64,000 bases of DNA from Bacteroidetes bacterium RIFCSPLOWO2_12_FULL_37_12 (GTDB lineage: Bacteria; Bacteroidota; Bacteroidia; 2-12-FULL-37-12), in the NCBI GenBank assembly GCA_001769655.1, contig MEPC01000035.1:20586-84585 (forward strand), read 5' to 3'. The translations under genes and the position numbers were made by a program. Under the pieces are notes generated by a model that was not told the DNA's origin, ran no database searches, and worked only from the letters and a program-made list of their open reading frames with translations. Below are positions 15,255 through 23,983 of this stretch, in pieces; the stretch's first letter is position 1; every line of letters starts with the position of its first letter.

Positions 15255-17339
15255 ATGAAAAAATCATTTATTCAAACAATATTATTTCTATTAAGTATCG
15301 TTCCTGTTATTTCCCAGATACAGAATCCGGTGAAATCTTCCTATTCAGCCAGCAAAACGGAGGTAACCGTAGGAGAAGAAATTGATTTAATTTTTTCGTA
15401 CACCATTCAAAAAGATTGGGAAATGTATTCCAATGATTTTCCTGAATCAGTAGGTCCTATGGTCACTAAACATACTTACGTTCCTAACAATACCTATAAA
15501 TTGATCGGAAAAACAGTCGCATCACCGGCTATTGAAAAATTTGATGAAATCTGGAATGACAAAGTCAGGTTTCATAAAAACAAATCTATTTATACGCAGA
15601 GGGTGAAAATATTAAAACTTAACCCGGTCATAATAGCCAATGCACAATTCCAGGCGTGTACAGAAATTACCGGTAAATGCATCCCTTACGACGAAGAATA
15701 CCGGTTCGATTTTATTAAATCAGTAGCATCGGGGTATAAACCCGATAGCCAAAATTTAAATATGGGTTTGAAACCTGATTCTACCATCGTAAAATCGGTT
15801 TTGAATCAGGATTGTACAAACGTAGAATCGGGTTTTAAACCCGATTCTATGGCATTCATACCGGTTTTAAATCCAACAAATACCCGTGTAATAGGAACCC
15901 CGTTGGATTGCAAGGAATTTGAACCTAAAATTACTACTGATTTTACAAACACAGGCAAGAAAATAGATTCCTCTGTATGGTTTTTTATGCTTGGTGCATT
16001 TTTAGCCGGATTAGTGGCACTACTAACGCCATGCGTATTTCCGATGATTCCTCTTACTGTTAGTTTTTTTACAAAAAAAGGGGAGAATAAATCTAAAAAC
16101 ATCACGCAGGCATTTATTTACGGAATATCCATCATTGTTATCTATATCAGTTTAGGAATAGGAGTTACCGTTCTTTTTGGAAGCAATACATTGAATGCTC
16201 TTTCTACCAATGCTGTCTTTAATATAATCTTTTTTTTGATGTGTATTTTATTCGGGGCATCTTTTCTGGGAATGTTCGAAATAAATTTACCCAATTCATG
16301 GGTCACAAAAATTGATGCTAAAGCAGATAAAGGGGGTTTGCTTGGAGCATTTTTTATGGCTTTTACATTGGTATTAGTATCATTTTCCTGCACCGGACCA
16401 ATAGTAGGCACTCTCTTAGTGACAGCCGCCACGGGGCAATCCTATTTACTTCCTGCTTTGGGTATGTTTGCGTTTTCACTTGCCTTTGCATTACCATTTA
16501 CTTTTTTTGCGATTTTCCCCTCTCTTCTAAGTTCTTTACCAAAATCTGGCAGTTGGCTCAATTCAGTAAAAGTTGTATTAGGATTTATTGAAATTGCACT
16601 TGCATTTAAATTTCTGAGTGTATCAGATGCCACCTATCACTGGCGTATTCTCGATAGAGAGGTTTTTCTTGCAATCTGGATAGTAATTTTCGCTTTGCTT
16701 GGATTTTATTTATTAGGAAAGTTAAAGTTTTTTCATGACAATGAACTTTCACACATATCTGTACCCCGTTTATTTCTTGCGCTGATTTCTTTTTCTTTTG
16801 TACTGTATATGATTCCAGGTATGTGGGGCGCTCCATTAAAATCTTTGTCCGGATGGCTACCCATGAACAACACGCAGGACTTTTTTATTCAAACCTCCGA
16901 TTATTCAATTAAGCCATTTCATGATTATTGCGAAGGTATGAATTATGCACGATCCGTAAAAAAACCTGTAATGCTCGACTTTACTGGGTATGGTTGCGTA
17001 AATTGCCGGAGAATGGAGGCAGGCGTTTGGACGGATCCGGAAATTGAAAAAATACTTGCTGAGAATTATGTTATAATTTCACTTTACGTAGATGATAAGA
17101 AAAACCTACTTGATTCTGAAATTTACTTTTCTGAAAATGATCAAAAAATTAAAAAAACAATAGGTGCAAAATGGAGTGAGTTTCAGGCAAAATATTTCTC
17201 CAATAATGCCCAGCCATTTTATGTTTTATTGAATAATGATGGTAGTACGTTAGCCCCTCCCCGTGATTTTAACCTGAACGTAAATGAATTTAAACAATGG
17301 CTTTTAAGTAGTTTGAAAAATTATAAAAATCAAAATTAA
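15255..17339 (+). CDS. dsbD: thiol:disulfide interchange protein DsbD-like
   Basis: 694 residues from ATG 15255. An upstream in-frame start at 15153 adds 34 residues before an obvious signal peptide, so it is rejected. Order: signal peptide (1-20), DsbD N-terminal immunoglobulin-like domain (about 25-165), a low-complexity linker, eight-helix DsbD/CcdA electron-transport domain (about 240-540: LTPCVFPMIPLTVSFF; FSCTGPIVGTLL) with its two membrane cysteines, and a C-terminal thioredoxin domain with CVNC in TGYGCVNCRRMEAGVW. It moves reducing power to the periplasm. Odd: the linker is built from in-frame REP-like palindromes (see 15726-15847). Confidence 0.92.
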   Translation: MKKSFIQTILFLLSIVPVISQIQNPVKSSYSASKTEVTVGEEIDLIFSYTIQKDWEMYSNDFPESVGPMVTKHTYVPNNTYKLIGKTVASPAIEKFDEIWNDKVRFHKNKSIYTQRVKILKLNPVIIANAQFQACTEITGKCIPYDEEYRFDFIKSVASGYKPDSQNLNMGLKPDSTIVKSVLNQDCTNVESGFKPDSMAFIPVLNPTNTRVIGTPLDCKEFEPKITTDFTNTGKKIDSSVWFFMLGAFLAGLVALLTPCVFPMIPLTVSFFTKKGENKSKNITQAFIYGISIIVIYISLGIGVTVLFGSNTLNALSTNAVFNIIFFLMCILFGASFLGMFEINLPNSWVTKIDAKADKGGLLGAFFMAFTLVLVSFSCTGPIVGTLLVTAATGQSYLLPALGMFAFSLAFALPFTFFAIFPSLLSSLPKSGSWLNSVKVVLGFIEIALAFKFLSVSDATYHWRILDREVFLAIWIVIFALLGFYLLGKLKFFHDNELSHISVPRLFLALISFSFVLYMIPGMWGAPLKSLSGWLPMNNTQDFFIQTSDYSIKPFHDYCEGMNYARSVKKPVMLDFTGYGCVNCRRMEAGVWTDPEIEKILAENYVIISLYVDDKKNLLDSEIYFSENDQKIKKTIGAKWSEFQAKYFSNNAQPFYVLLNNDGSTLAPPRDFNLNVNEFKQWLLSSLKNYKNQN
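15726..15847 (+). repeat. REP-like palindromes translated in frame inside dsbD
   Basis: Three copies of a GGGTTT-AAACCC palindrome lie in the coding strand: near 15728-15746 (ATCGGGGTATAAACCCGAT), near 15763-15782 (GGGTTTGAAACCTGATTC) and 15825-15847 (11-bp perfect arms, GAATCGGGTTT and AAACCCGATTC, around a single T). A weaker one lies at 15793-15810. They encode the repeated peptide SG(Y/F)KPDS. The same core GACGGGTTTGAAACCCGTC occurs at 48098-48116 outside genes. Confidence 0.7.
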
Positions 17340-17346
17340 CAACATA

Positions 17347-18237
17347 CTATATCTCCACAGTTTCTTTAGTAAGGACACGAGAATACAGCATTTGTATAAT
17401 CCCTTCTTTCAACCCAACATTTGGCACCACAATTTTTGAAATATTAGCCCATCGTAGAATGGATAGATAAATATCTGAAGCCGGAATAATCAATTCAGCA
17501 CGATCCGGGTTTAGTTTCAGAATGTTTACCCGCTCTTCAAGGGTGCGGTTTTTAATTAGATGGATCACATCAGTCATTTTATTGAGTGACATGTGTTGGT
17601 TATCTTTTATATTAGCCAACGAATATATTTTAGCAATGTTTCCACCGGTGCCAATTGCTAATAATTCCTTGTAGGATTTAGTTTTAAATTTTACCCAAGT
17701 ACGCATATTCACCCATTCTTCTTTATTCTGCTTCTGATCACTTTGCCGCAAGGTTCCGATATTAAAAGATTGCGAAGTAACTTTTTTGTGATTTGAAATT
17801 ATGTTTAAGTCGGTTGAGCCGCCCCCAACTTCAACATGAAGATAATCTCTGTAATCAATCCTTCGTAATACTGCCTGAAAAATAATTTCTGATTCGCCTG
17901 GTCCATCCAGAATGTCAATCTGAATTCCTAATTCTTTTTTTATTTTTTTTGCAATATCATTACCGTTACTGGCTTCTCTCAACGAAGAAGTTGCACAAGC
18001 CATGTAGTCCTGCACTTCATAACTTTTAATCAATGTTTTAAAGGATCGTATCAGGTCTATGAATTGAGTTTCTTTTTCAGGTCCGATTTTTCCTAAATTA
18101 AAAACGTCCTCACCTAACTGCATCGGGACTCTGACAAACTCTATGGTTTTAAAAGAATGTTGATTCAGTTCTTTAATAACTCTTACTATAAAGAGTCGAA
18201 CTGCATTCGAGCCAATATCAATAGCCGCTAAATTCAT
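17347..18237 (-). CDS. Ppx/GppA-type exopolyphosphatase
   Basis: 296 residues, the short two-domain form lacking the HD-like C-terminus. ASKHA-fold motifs: AAIDIGSNAVRLFIV (phosphate 1), ACATSSLREASNG, DGPGESEIIFQAV, VEVGGGSTDLNII (phosphate 2) and GTGGNIAKI. Family members hydrolyse polyphosphate and/or (p)ppGpp; which one cannot be told here. Convergent with dsbD; the glutathione peroxidase lies upstream on the same strand. Confidence 0.92.
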   Translation of the reverse strand: MNLAAIDIGSNAVRLFIVRVIKELNQHSFKTIEFVRVPMQLGEDVFNLGKIGPEKETQFIDLIRSFKTLIKSYEVQDYMACATSSLREASNGNDIAKKIKKELGIQIDILDGPGESEIIFQAVLRRIDYRDYLHVEVGGGSTDLNIISNHKKVTSQSFNIGTLRQSDQKQNKEEWVNMRTWVKFKTKSYKELLAIGTGGNIAKIYSLANIKDNQHMSLNKMTDVIHLIKNRTLEERVNILKLNPDRAELIIPASDIYLSILRWANISKIVVPNVGLKEGIIQMLYSRVLTKETVEI

Positions 18238-18275
18238 AAGAAATTTTAATTATGTTAAATTGATTAAATTATATG

Positions 18276-18881
18276 CTATTTTTTTACCTGTAATATTTCA
18301 TTGACAATCTCTTCACTGTTCGGTAAAACAGAGGAAGGAAAAACTTTTATAAGTTTACCTTCTTCATCCACCAGATATTTATAGAAATTCCATTTGGGTG
18401 ACTCCTGATTCCATCCGTTTTTTGATTTGTTTGTAAGCCATTGATAAATGGGATGCTGGTTTAATCCTTTTACAGATATTTTTTCAGACATAAGGAAGGT
18501 AACCCCATAATTTTTTGTACAAAAGGTGAGAATTTCAGAATTATCACTAGGTTCCTGTGAACCAAAATTATTGGCTGGAAATCCAATTAAGACCACTTTA
18601 TTCCAATATTTTTCATGTAATTCCTGTAATTGGGCATACTGAGGTGTGTAACCGCACTTGGAAGCAACATTTACCAACATTATTTTTTTTCCCTTGAAGT
18701 CAGAAAAGGAAATGGTGTCTCCCTGTAGCGTTAACAATTTAAAATTGTAAAAATCAGAAATCACAGTTGTTTTTATGATTGAAGTTGTATCCAGGGTCTG
18801 ACCAAAAGCCGATGTAAATGCCGTCATAACCATAAATAGAATTACCAGAAACAGGGAATTATTTATCTTGAGGATATACAA
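18276..18881 (-). CDS. exported glutathione peroxidase-family protein
   Basis: 201 residues with an N-terminal hydrophobic segment (LFLVILFMVMTAFTSAFG, then Q) that looks like a signal peptide. Thioredoxin-fold GPx motifs: LVNVASKCGYTPQY with the peroxidatic Cys, GFPANNFGSQEP with the catalytic Gln, and PKWNFYKYLV with the catalytic Trp/Asn. Cysteine rather than selenocysteine. It reduces peroxides, probably with thioredoxin, in the periplasm. Confidence 0.93.
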   Translation of the reverse strand: MYILKINNSLFLVILFMVMTAFTSAFGQTLDTTSIIKTTVISDFYNFKLLTLQGDTISFSDFKGKKIMLVNVASKCGYTPQYAQLQELHEKYWNKVVLIGFPANNFGSQEPSDNSEILTFCTKNYGVTFLMSEKISVKGLNQHPIYQWLTNKSKNGWNQESPKWNFYKYLVDEEGKLIKVFPSSVLPNSEEIVNEILQVKK

Positions 18882-18921
18882 ACTTTTTCTTAAAAAATAT
18901 TGGAATACACTGCAAATATAC

Positions 18922-18929
18922 TATTTTTG
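18922..18929 (+). promoter_or_regulatory. promoter -7 box for the 18949 small gene
   Basis: TATTTTTG matches TAnnTTTG and lies 20 bp before ATG 18949, in the divergent gap with the glutathione peroxidase gene. It supports the small ORF being expressed. Confidence 0.45.
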
Positions 18930-18948
18930 CTGACAAAATATAACTATT

Positions 18949-19092
18949 ATGCCTGGTAAAATAAAAAGAAAGGTTCTAAGAAGAAGAATCAACGCCAAAT
19001 TAAGAAAGCAATCTATTAAATTACTGACAGCTAAGCCGGTAATTAAGCACATGGATGAATTTGAAACAAGAAAGCAAAAGGTAAGTGAATAA
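18949..19092 (+). CDS. small highly basic protein, 47 residues
   Basis: ATG 18949 to TAA 19092. Sequence begins MPGKIKRKVLRRRINAKLRK and ends DEFETRKQKVSE, giving a strong positive charge in the first 30 residues. It has its own promoter box 20 bp upstream. It lies between two annotated genes and is short enough to be missed by gene finders. It could be an RNA- or ribosome-associated protein by charge; I do not recognise a family. Confidence 0.5.
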   Translation: MPGKIKRKVLRRRINAKLRKQSIKLLTAKPVIKHMDEFETRKQKVSE

Positions 19093-19177
19093 TTTTGCAT
19101 TTGTTGCGTTTATTTGTATCTTATTTCCAATAGATTATAGTAAATAATCTAATGTTATAGTTTAAAGCATTATTTAT

Positions 19178-20419
19178 ATGCGGTTTATATACTCCATTCC
19201 TGTTTTACTTTTCTTATTTATTCAGAATGGGATTACTCAGGTTGTTTCTACCGATAATTTAAAAAAAGACATCACTTACCTGGCTTCTGACCAATTAAAT
19301 GGTCGTGGAACCGGTACCGAAGATGAAAAAAAAGCGGCGGATTACATTGCAAAAAGTTTTAAAGATTTATCACTAATTCCTTATGGGAGTAATACCTATT
19401 TTTTTGATTTCTCATTCCGGTTAAAAAATAATCCGCATGGAGACGAGGAAACGAAGGATACAACTGCAAAAATTACAGAGAGTAAAAATGTAGTGGGATT
19501 TCTTGATAATGGTTCTAATCATACCATCATTGTCGGAGCGCATTATGATCATCTTGGACTGGGTGAAATTTCCGGTTCTTTGGAATCAGACAGTAAAGGA
19601 AAAATTCATAATGGAGCCGATGATAATGCATCAGGCACTGCCGGAATGATGGAATTAGCAAGAATTTATTCTCAAAATAAAGTGAAGGAGCCCTATAATT
19701 TTTTATTTATGGCATTTTCCGGTGAGGAATTGGGTCTTTTTGGTTCTAAAAAATATTGTGAAAATCCTACCATAGACCTTAAAAACATTCATTTCATGAT
19801 TAATTTTGATATGATTGGAAGATTAAATGAAGCAGAAAAAAAATTAATGGTCTATGGGGTAGGAACTTCCCCGGTGTTTGTCAATCTTTTAAATTCATTA
19901 AAAACACCGCTTGTGATTAAAATGGATTCTGCCGGAATAGGACCTTCAGACCAAACCTCTTTTTACCTGAAAGATATTCCTGTACTTCATTTTTTTACCG
20001 GACAACATTCCGATTATCATAAACCATCGGATGATGTAGAAAAAATAAATTTTGAAGGTGAAAAAGTAGTGTTGGAATTTTCACTTCAGGTAATTGATGA
20101 ACTTCTCAAATTGCCTAAACTTGCGTTTTTAAAAACGAGAAATTCAGAAGAAGAAAAAATATCTTTTAAAGTTACTTTAGGGATTATGCCTGATTACATG
20201 TATGATGGCATGGGAGTGAGAGTAGATGGAGTCAGCAAGGGAAAGCCAGCAGAAAAAGCCGGCATTATGAGTGGTGATGTAATTACACAACTGGGTGATT
20301 TTAAAATTACTGATATGAAAGAATATATGAAAATACTCGGAAAATTCAATAAAGGGGATTCTACCAGTGTTACGGTGACAAGAAATGGTCAACTGACAAT
20401 TTTATTTCTTGCTTTTTAG
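19178..20419 (+). CDS. M28-family zinc peptidase with PDZ domain
   Basis: 413 residues. Signal peptide (1-20). The M28 catalytic core (about 90-310) shows the full metal set: VGAHYDHLG, NGADDNASGTAGMMELA, FSGEELGLFGS (catalytic and metal Glu), NFDMIGRL and GQHSDYHKPSDD. A PDZ domain follows (about 330-413: GVRVDGVSKGKPAEKAGIMSGDVITQLGD). An exported aminopeptidase that probably trims peptides in the periplasm or outside. The M28-PA-PDZ architecture is common in Bacteroidota; here no protease-associated domain is apparent between catalytic halves. Confidence 0.93.
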   Translation: MRFIYSIPVLLFLFIQNGITQVVSTDNLKKDITYLASDQLNGRGTGTEDEKKAADYIAKSFKDLSLIPYGSNTYFFDFSFRLKNNPHGDEETKDTTAKITESKNVVGFLDNGSNHTIIVGAHYDHLGLGEISGSLESDSKGKIHNGADDNASGTAGMMELARIYSQNKVKEPYNFLFMAFSGEELGLFGSKKYCENPTIDLKNIHFMINFDMIGRLNEAEKKLMVYGVGTSPVFVNLLNSLKTPLVIKMDSAGIGPSDQTSFYLKDIPVLHFFTGQHSDYHKPSDDVEKINFEGEKVVLEFSLQVIDELLKLPKLAFLKTRNSEEEKISFKVTLGIMPDYMYDGMGVRVDGVSKGKPAEKAGIMSGDVITQLGDFKITDMKEYMKILGKFNKGDSTSVTVTRNGQLTILFLAF

Positions 20420-20420
20420 A

Positions 20421-20510
20421 AAAGGTATAGGGGGAATAGGGTATAGGGTATATGGAATGAACGTTTAGCCCCTATACCTTATACCCTATTCCTTATATCC
20501 TGTGGGAGTA
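20421..20510. repeat. TATACCCT-type hairpin
   Basis: Left arm GGTATAGGGGGAATAGGGTA (from 20426) and right arm TACCTTATACCCTATTCCTT (about 20475-20495) are imperfect reverse complements around a loop near 20455-20468. Immediately after the M28 peptidase stop, so it may also terminate transcription. Same word composition as 32254-32345 and 63926-64000. Confidence 0.55.
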
Positions 20511-20589
20511 AAATAATACTGACAAAACGATAAAGTATTATTGAGATTAAATTTCAGTTTTTCCTGTTTTTTATGAGGAACATTGCACT

Positions 20590-20985
20590 ATGTCAATTCA
20601 CATAGGCAAAATAATAAAACAACGGGTTGAAGAAATGGGGATGAAAAAAACCGAGTTCGCCCGAAGAGTAAATACTACTCCTCAGAATGTTTATGATATA
20701 TTTAACAGAATTTCCATTGATACGGAATTATTAGTTCAGATAGGAAAAATACTCGATTTTAATTTTTTTGAACAATACTTCCTTTCAGCGCAAACCCATA
20801 AAGCAGGATTCAGCAAAGCGGAAGAAGAAAGCGCTCCCTATTTATCCATTTCCGAAATATCATTTGAGCTGAAGTCAAGAAAAGAAAAAATTGAAAAAAT
20901 GGAAACAGAAATAAATAGATTAAAAAAGGAAAACGAGTTGCTTGCCGAAATAAACAGTTTATTGAAAACGAGGCAGAAAATGTAG
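20590..20985 (+). CDS. XRE-family HTH protein with coiled-coil tail
   Basis: 131 residues. An N-terminal lambda-repressor-like HTH (about 5-65: IGKIIKQRVEEMGMKKTEFARRVNTTPQNVYDIFNR) is followed by a variable linker and a C-terminal coiled coil (about 95-128: KSRKEKIEKMETEINRLKKENELLAEINSLL). Such small proteins are probably DNA-binding dimers. The stop codon ends exactly where the convergent tRNA-Ser begins (20985/20986), so transcription from this gene runs into the tRNA. Confidence 0.85.
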   Translation: MSIHIGKIIKQRVEEMGMKKTEFARRVNTTPQNVYDIFNRISIDTELLVQIGKILDFNFFEQYFLSAQTHKAGFSKAEEESAPYLSISEISFELKSRKEKIEKMETEINRLKKENELLAEINSLLKTRQKM

Positions 20986-21074
20986 TAGAGAGAGAGGGAT
21001 TCGAACCCCCGGTCCCGCTTACGCGGGACAACGGTTTTCAAGACCGCCGCATTAAACCACTCTGCCATCTCTCT
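20986..21074 (-). tRNA. tRNA-Ser (anticodon UGA)
   Basis: On the minus strand: acceptor AGAGAGA/TCTCTCT, GCAGAGTGG D region, anticodon stem GCGGT/ACCGT with loop CTTGAAA (anticodon TGA), long variable arm GTCCCGC-GTAA-GCGGGAC, T loop TTCGAAT. The first pair is A-T and the discriminator A, unlike the tRNA-Ser at 9738 (G discriminator). No encoded CCA. Confidence 0.9.
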
Positions 21075-21114
21075 GCGGAATCAATTACAAAATTAAAGAA
21101 TTTCAATCATTATA

Positions 21115-21545
21115 TCAACTTGAGTGGTCTGCTACAATTCTCCATTTATTATTAATCTTTTGGAATACTAATGTAAAGTACCCTTCAGAAGAAGTTTTAT
21201 TATCTTTATCAATCCGCCATTTGCCAATGATGAAATAATTTTCTGTCCCGAATTTTTTTTTTCCAATAAAGTAAAATTCAATCTTCCCATGCTTTGTCTA
21301 TCAGGATATGATTTTTTATAATTTTCCAAGGTACTTTTCCAGCCGTATTTTATACCTGATTTCCCTATGAAAATCAAACTATCGGAATTCCAATAACCTT
21401 CCATATATTTTTCAATATCTCCATTGTTCCAGTCGTCAACTTGTTGAAAAAGAATTTTTTTGATTATGGGGAGTTCAACATCTTCCTGTGAAAAACAACC
21501 CAAAGGAAGAAAAAACAAACAGAAACAGATATAACTGATTTTCAT
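21115..21545 (-). pseudogene. NTF2/SnoaL-like exported protein, broken by a homopolymer frameshift
   Basis: Signal peptide (MKISYICFCLFFLPLGCFSQ) then an NTF2-like fold: VDDWNNGDIEKYMEGYWNSDSLIF and YKKSYPDRQSMGRLNFTLLEKK. The frame then breaks in a run of ten A's (plus-strand T's 21253-21262), reads out-of-frame residues and stops at 21168. Adding one base restores FGTENYFIIGKWRID, GYFTLVFQKINNKWRIVADH and a stop at 21115-21117, the expected end of a SnoaL/DUF4440-type domain. It could be a real mutation, a sequencing indel, or slippage-regulated expression. Confidence 0.8.
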
Positions 21546-21566
21546 AGTAAATTAAATGTAGTATTG

Positions 21567-22766
21567 CTATCTATCTACCAATTCAAAATTAACTTCAACT
21601 CTACGGTCTAACTCATTTCTTTTTTCTTCTGTAGAACCGGATAAGGGCTTTGTTTCTCCATGAAAATGATAGGTAACTTGTTTATCACTCACTAATTTCT
21701 TATTTAAAATATAACCGGAAGCAGTTTTCGCCCTGTTTTCAGATAATTTCATGTTATAGTTCTCATCACCGGATTTATCTGTATGTCCATCCATTTTAAC
21801 CTTAATTCTTGGATGTACCTGAAGCACCGGAATTATTTTATCCAATTTATCTCTGTTTTCGTAAGTTAAGGTATATTGGTTAACTCCATATTGCAAGCGC
21901 ACAGTACCATATTGAATTATTAATTGTTGTAGTTCAAAAACAGGGTCCTTGTACTTTAATAATTCAACAATAACTTGCCTGTCCAATTTTGTTTTGTCAA
22001 TCTGGATAGTGAATTTTAACTCACTTCGCCTGTCTATGGAATTTGGAGTTTCTTCCTGACTTCCTGAAGCAGGTTTTTCTTCTCCGTAAAAAGTATATTG
22101 CACCTGGTAAGATTGAATTTTATCTTTATTTACAAGGTATTCGGCGGCTTCAAGCGAGCGTTTTTCAGAAAGTTTTTTATTATAATCGGCGGGACCTGCT
22201 TTATCCGTGTGTCCTTCTACTGTAATAACTATTGCCGGGTTTAAAGTAAGCAAAGGGGCTATGGCATCAAGCTGATATTTTTGAAATTTTGTAAGTTTAT
22301 AATGATTAATTTTATAATAAACTACGGGCAAGGCATACTCTTGTAATAATTCGTTGAACTCTTTCTCTGGGTTGGTATAGGATTTTTCTTGATGTTCCTT
22401 TTGTGTATCCTCCCTGGTAAGAAACAAATCGGTTGTGTCTTGAATATTAATTTTTGCTGTTGAATCGGGAATAATTTCAACACCTCTAAAATCAACTTTA
22501 GCACCCGCTCTTGAATTTGGTTCCTTATCGAGGTAATCAGGAACCCCATCGCCATCATTATCGAGAGGGCACCCTTTTGCATCCACTAAAACATCTGCAG
22601 GTGTCTCTGAGCACTTATCATAAAAGTTTATGATTCCATCTTTATCATCATCCATTTTGTCTTTGCTTGTAAGTTTTGGTTGATTTTTAGGAGCGGCACA
22701 ACTTACGATTATTAAACAAAGAATCGAAATGAAAAAATTAGAGTTATTGTGAGATAGAAGGTTCAT
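21567..22766 (-). CDS. OmpA-family lipoprotein with two OmpA domains
   Basis: 399 residues from ATG 22766. A longer frame starts at 22847 but the lipoprotein signal begins at MNLLSHNNSNFFISILCLII with Cys23 as lipid site (IVSC). Calcium-binding TSP3-like repeats follow (DDDKDGIINFYDKC; DNDGDGVPDYLDKEP), then two complete OmpA C-terminal peptidoglycan-binding domains: about 150-255 (VEGHTDKAGPADYNKKLSEKR) and about 285-397 (KMDGHTDKSGDENYNMKLSENR). An outer-membrane lipoprotein tethered to the wall. Two domains in one chain is unusual; one is the norm. Confidence 0.85.
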   Translation of the reverse strand: MNLLSHNNSNFFISILCLIIVSCAAPKNQPKLTSKDKMDDDKDGIINFYDKCSETPADVLVDAKGCPLDNDGDGVPDYLDKEPNSRAGAKVDFRGVEIIPDSTAKINIQDTTDLFLTREDTQKEHQEKSYTNPEKEFNELLQEYALPVVYYKINHYKLTKFQKYQLDAIAPLLTLNPAIVITVEGHTDKAGPADYNKKLSEKRSLEAAEYLVNKDKIQSYQVQYTFYGEEKPASGSQEETPNSIDRRSELKFTIQIDKTKLDRQVIVELLKYKDPVFELQQLIIQYGTVRLQYGVNQYTLTYENRDKLDKIIPVLQVHPRIKVKMDGHTDKSGDENYNMKLSENRAKTASGYILNKKLVSDKQVTYHFHGETKPLSGSTEEKRNELDRRVEVNFELVDR

Positions 22767-22950
22767 TATTGAATTATGACGTTGAAATAGTTGACTGTTT
22801 GTATAATCTAAAAAAAATGAACAAAGTAATCTTTGAATCTGTGGCAATTAACTATAGAATAATAGGCAAAGATAATTTTGTTTTTTATAATCAAGACAAC
22901 GATTTATCCCCAATATTTTGTGGGAAAACCATGAGGTAGTACAAAAAAAA

Positions 22951-22974
22951 AACCCCCTTGTTTCCAAGAGGGTT
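22951..22974 (-). terminator. rho-independent terminator of the beta-barrel gene
   Basis: Read on the minus strand: AACCCTCTTG-GAAA-CAAGGGGG followed by a run of T's (plus A's 22943-22952). It is 20 bp downstream of the 22994 stop. Confidence 0.8.
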
Positions 22975-22993
22975 TATAAATATTATTGAGATG

Positions 22994-23863
22994 TTACTCT
23001 TTTTTCTCATCACCAGCGGCTGGAGGATTAAAGAATTTATAGTTTACACCAACGTTAAAAAGGATAAATTTATCGCTACCTGTTGATGTATCGGATCTTT
23101 TTTTGGACATAGCGGCAAATTCTTCGGCTGTGTATTTACCTTGCATTAATAATGCACCCGACTGTGTATAATAAGCCGCTCCACCTCTTCCATTATTACC
23201 ACTGCTTACATCTACACCATCTATATGTGAAGTACCGGTGAATTTAAAGGTGAAACTCATATTCAAATCAAACATATCGTTGAAAGAATAATTAAATCCA
23301 GCACCAGGTGTTACTTCCCAAGTACCTATGGGTATGCCGTCATTGTATAATGAAGAACCTTCAGTGTCAGAGGTACTTACCTGATTCCATCCTTTTGCTG
23401 ATTCATAAGAATCATCACCGTTGGCATCAATGGTTGTTGTATAAAACAACATACCACCACCAAGAGAAACAAATGGAGAAATGGTTTCTTTTGCAAAATA
23501 ATACTTACCGTGCAATAGTAATTCAAAAATACTGCTTTTGAAAGCTAAAGAACCCATTTTAGCACCTGGGTCAACAGCCCAAACCGGCTTAATATCTTTA
23601 ATTTTGTATTTATTACTACCACCCCCATTAACCCATCCAAACAACATGGTTCCCTGTAAACTCACTTTATCAGCGAATTTTCTTTCTAAATAACCTTCAG
23701 CGGCAAAACCGGCTCCGGGAGAAACATCACCCATATATACATAAGTACCTAACCGGGCACCAATTTGCCAGTTTGTTAGTTCAGTTGGAAATTGAGCATA
23801 AGCAGAACCGCTTATCATTAACACGCAGAATAATGCGAGTAACACATTGATTTTTGTTTTCAT
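22994..23863 (-). CDS. outer-membrane beta-barrel protein
   Basis: 289 residues. Signal peptide (1-23, ends SAYAQ). The rest alternates short amphipathic strands and glycine/asparagine turns (QIGARLGTYVYMGDVSPGAG; FVSLGGGMLFYTTTID; FILFNVGVNYKFF), typical of 8- to 12-stranded barrels. The opening NWQIGARLGTYVYMGDVSPGAG resembles DUF6089-type proteins, but I am not sure of the family. Followed by a clear terminator. Confidence 0.75.
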   Translation of the reverse strand: MKTKINVLLALFCVLMISGSAYAQFPTELTNWQIGARLGTYVYMGDVSPGAGFAAEGYLERKFADKVSLQGTMLFGWVNGGGSNKYKIKDIKPVWAVDPGAKMGSLAFKSSIFELLLHGKYYFAKETISPFVSLGGGMLFYTTTIDANGDDSYESAKGWNQVSTSDTEGSSLYNDGIPIGTWEVTPGAGFNYSFNDMFDLNMSFTFKFTGTSHIDGVDVSSGNNGRGGAAYYTQSGALLMQGKYTAEEFAAMSKKRSDTSTGSDKFILFNVGVNYKFFNPPAAGDEKKE

Positions 23864-23983
23864 TTTTAATTTATTTTTAAGGGTTAAAAATTTTTTTATA
23901 CGGCAGGTGAATAAACCTTACCTTTAAATTCACCGCAAATGTATGCACTTGATTTGAATAAAACAACATTTTTTTAAAATAAT

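Noticed and set aside
15806..16432. Antisense ORFs opposite dsbD
   Set aside because: No promoter or RBS and they mirror conserved DsbD membrane sequence.
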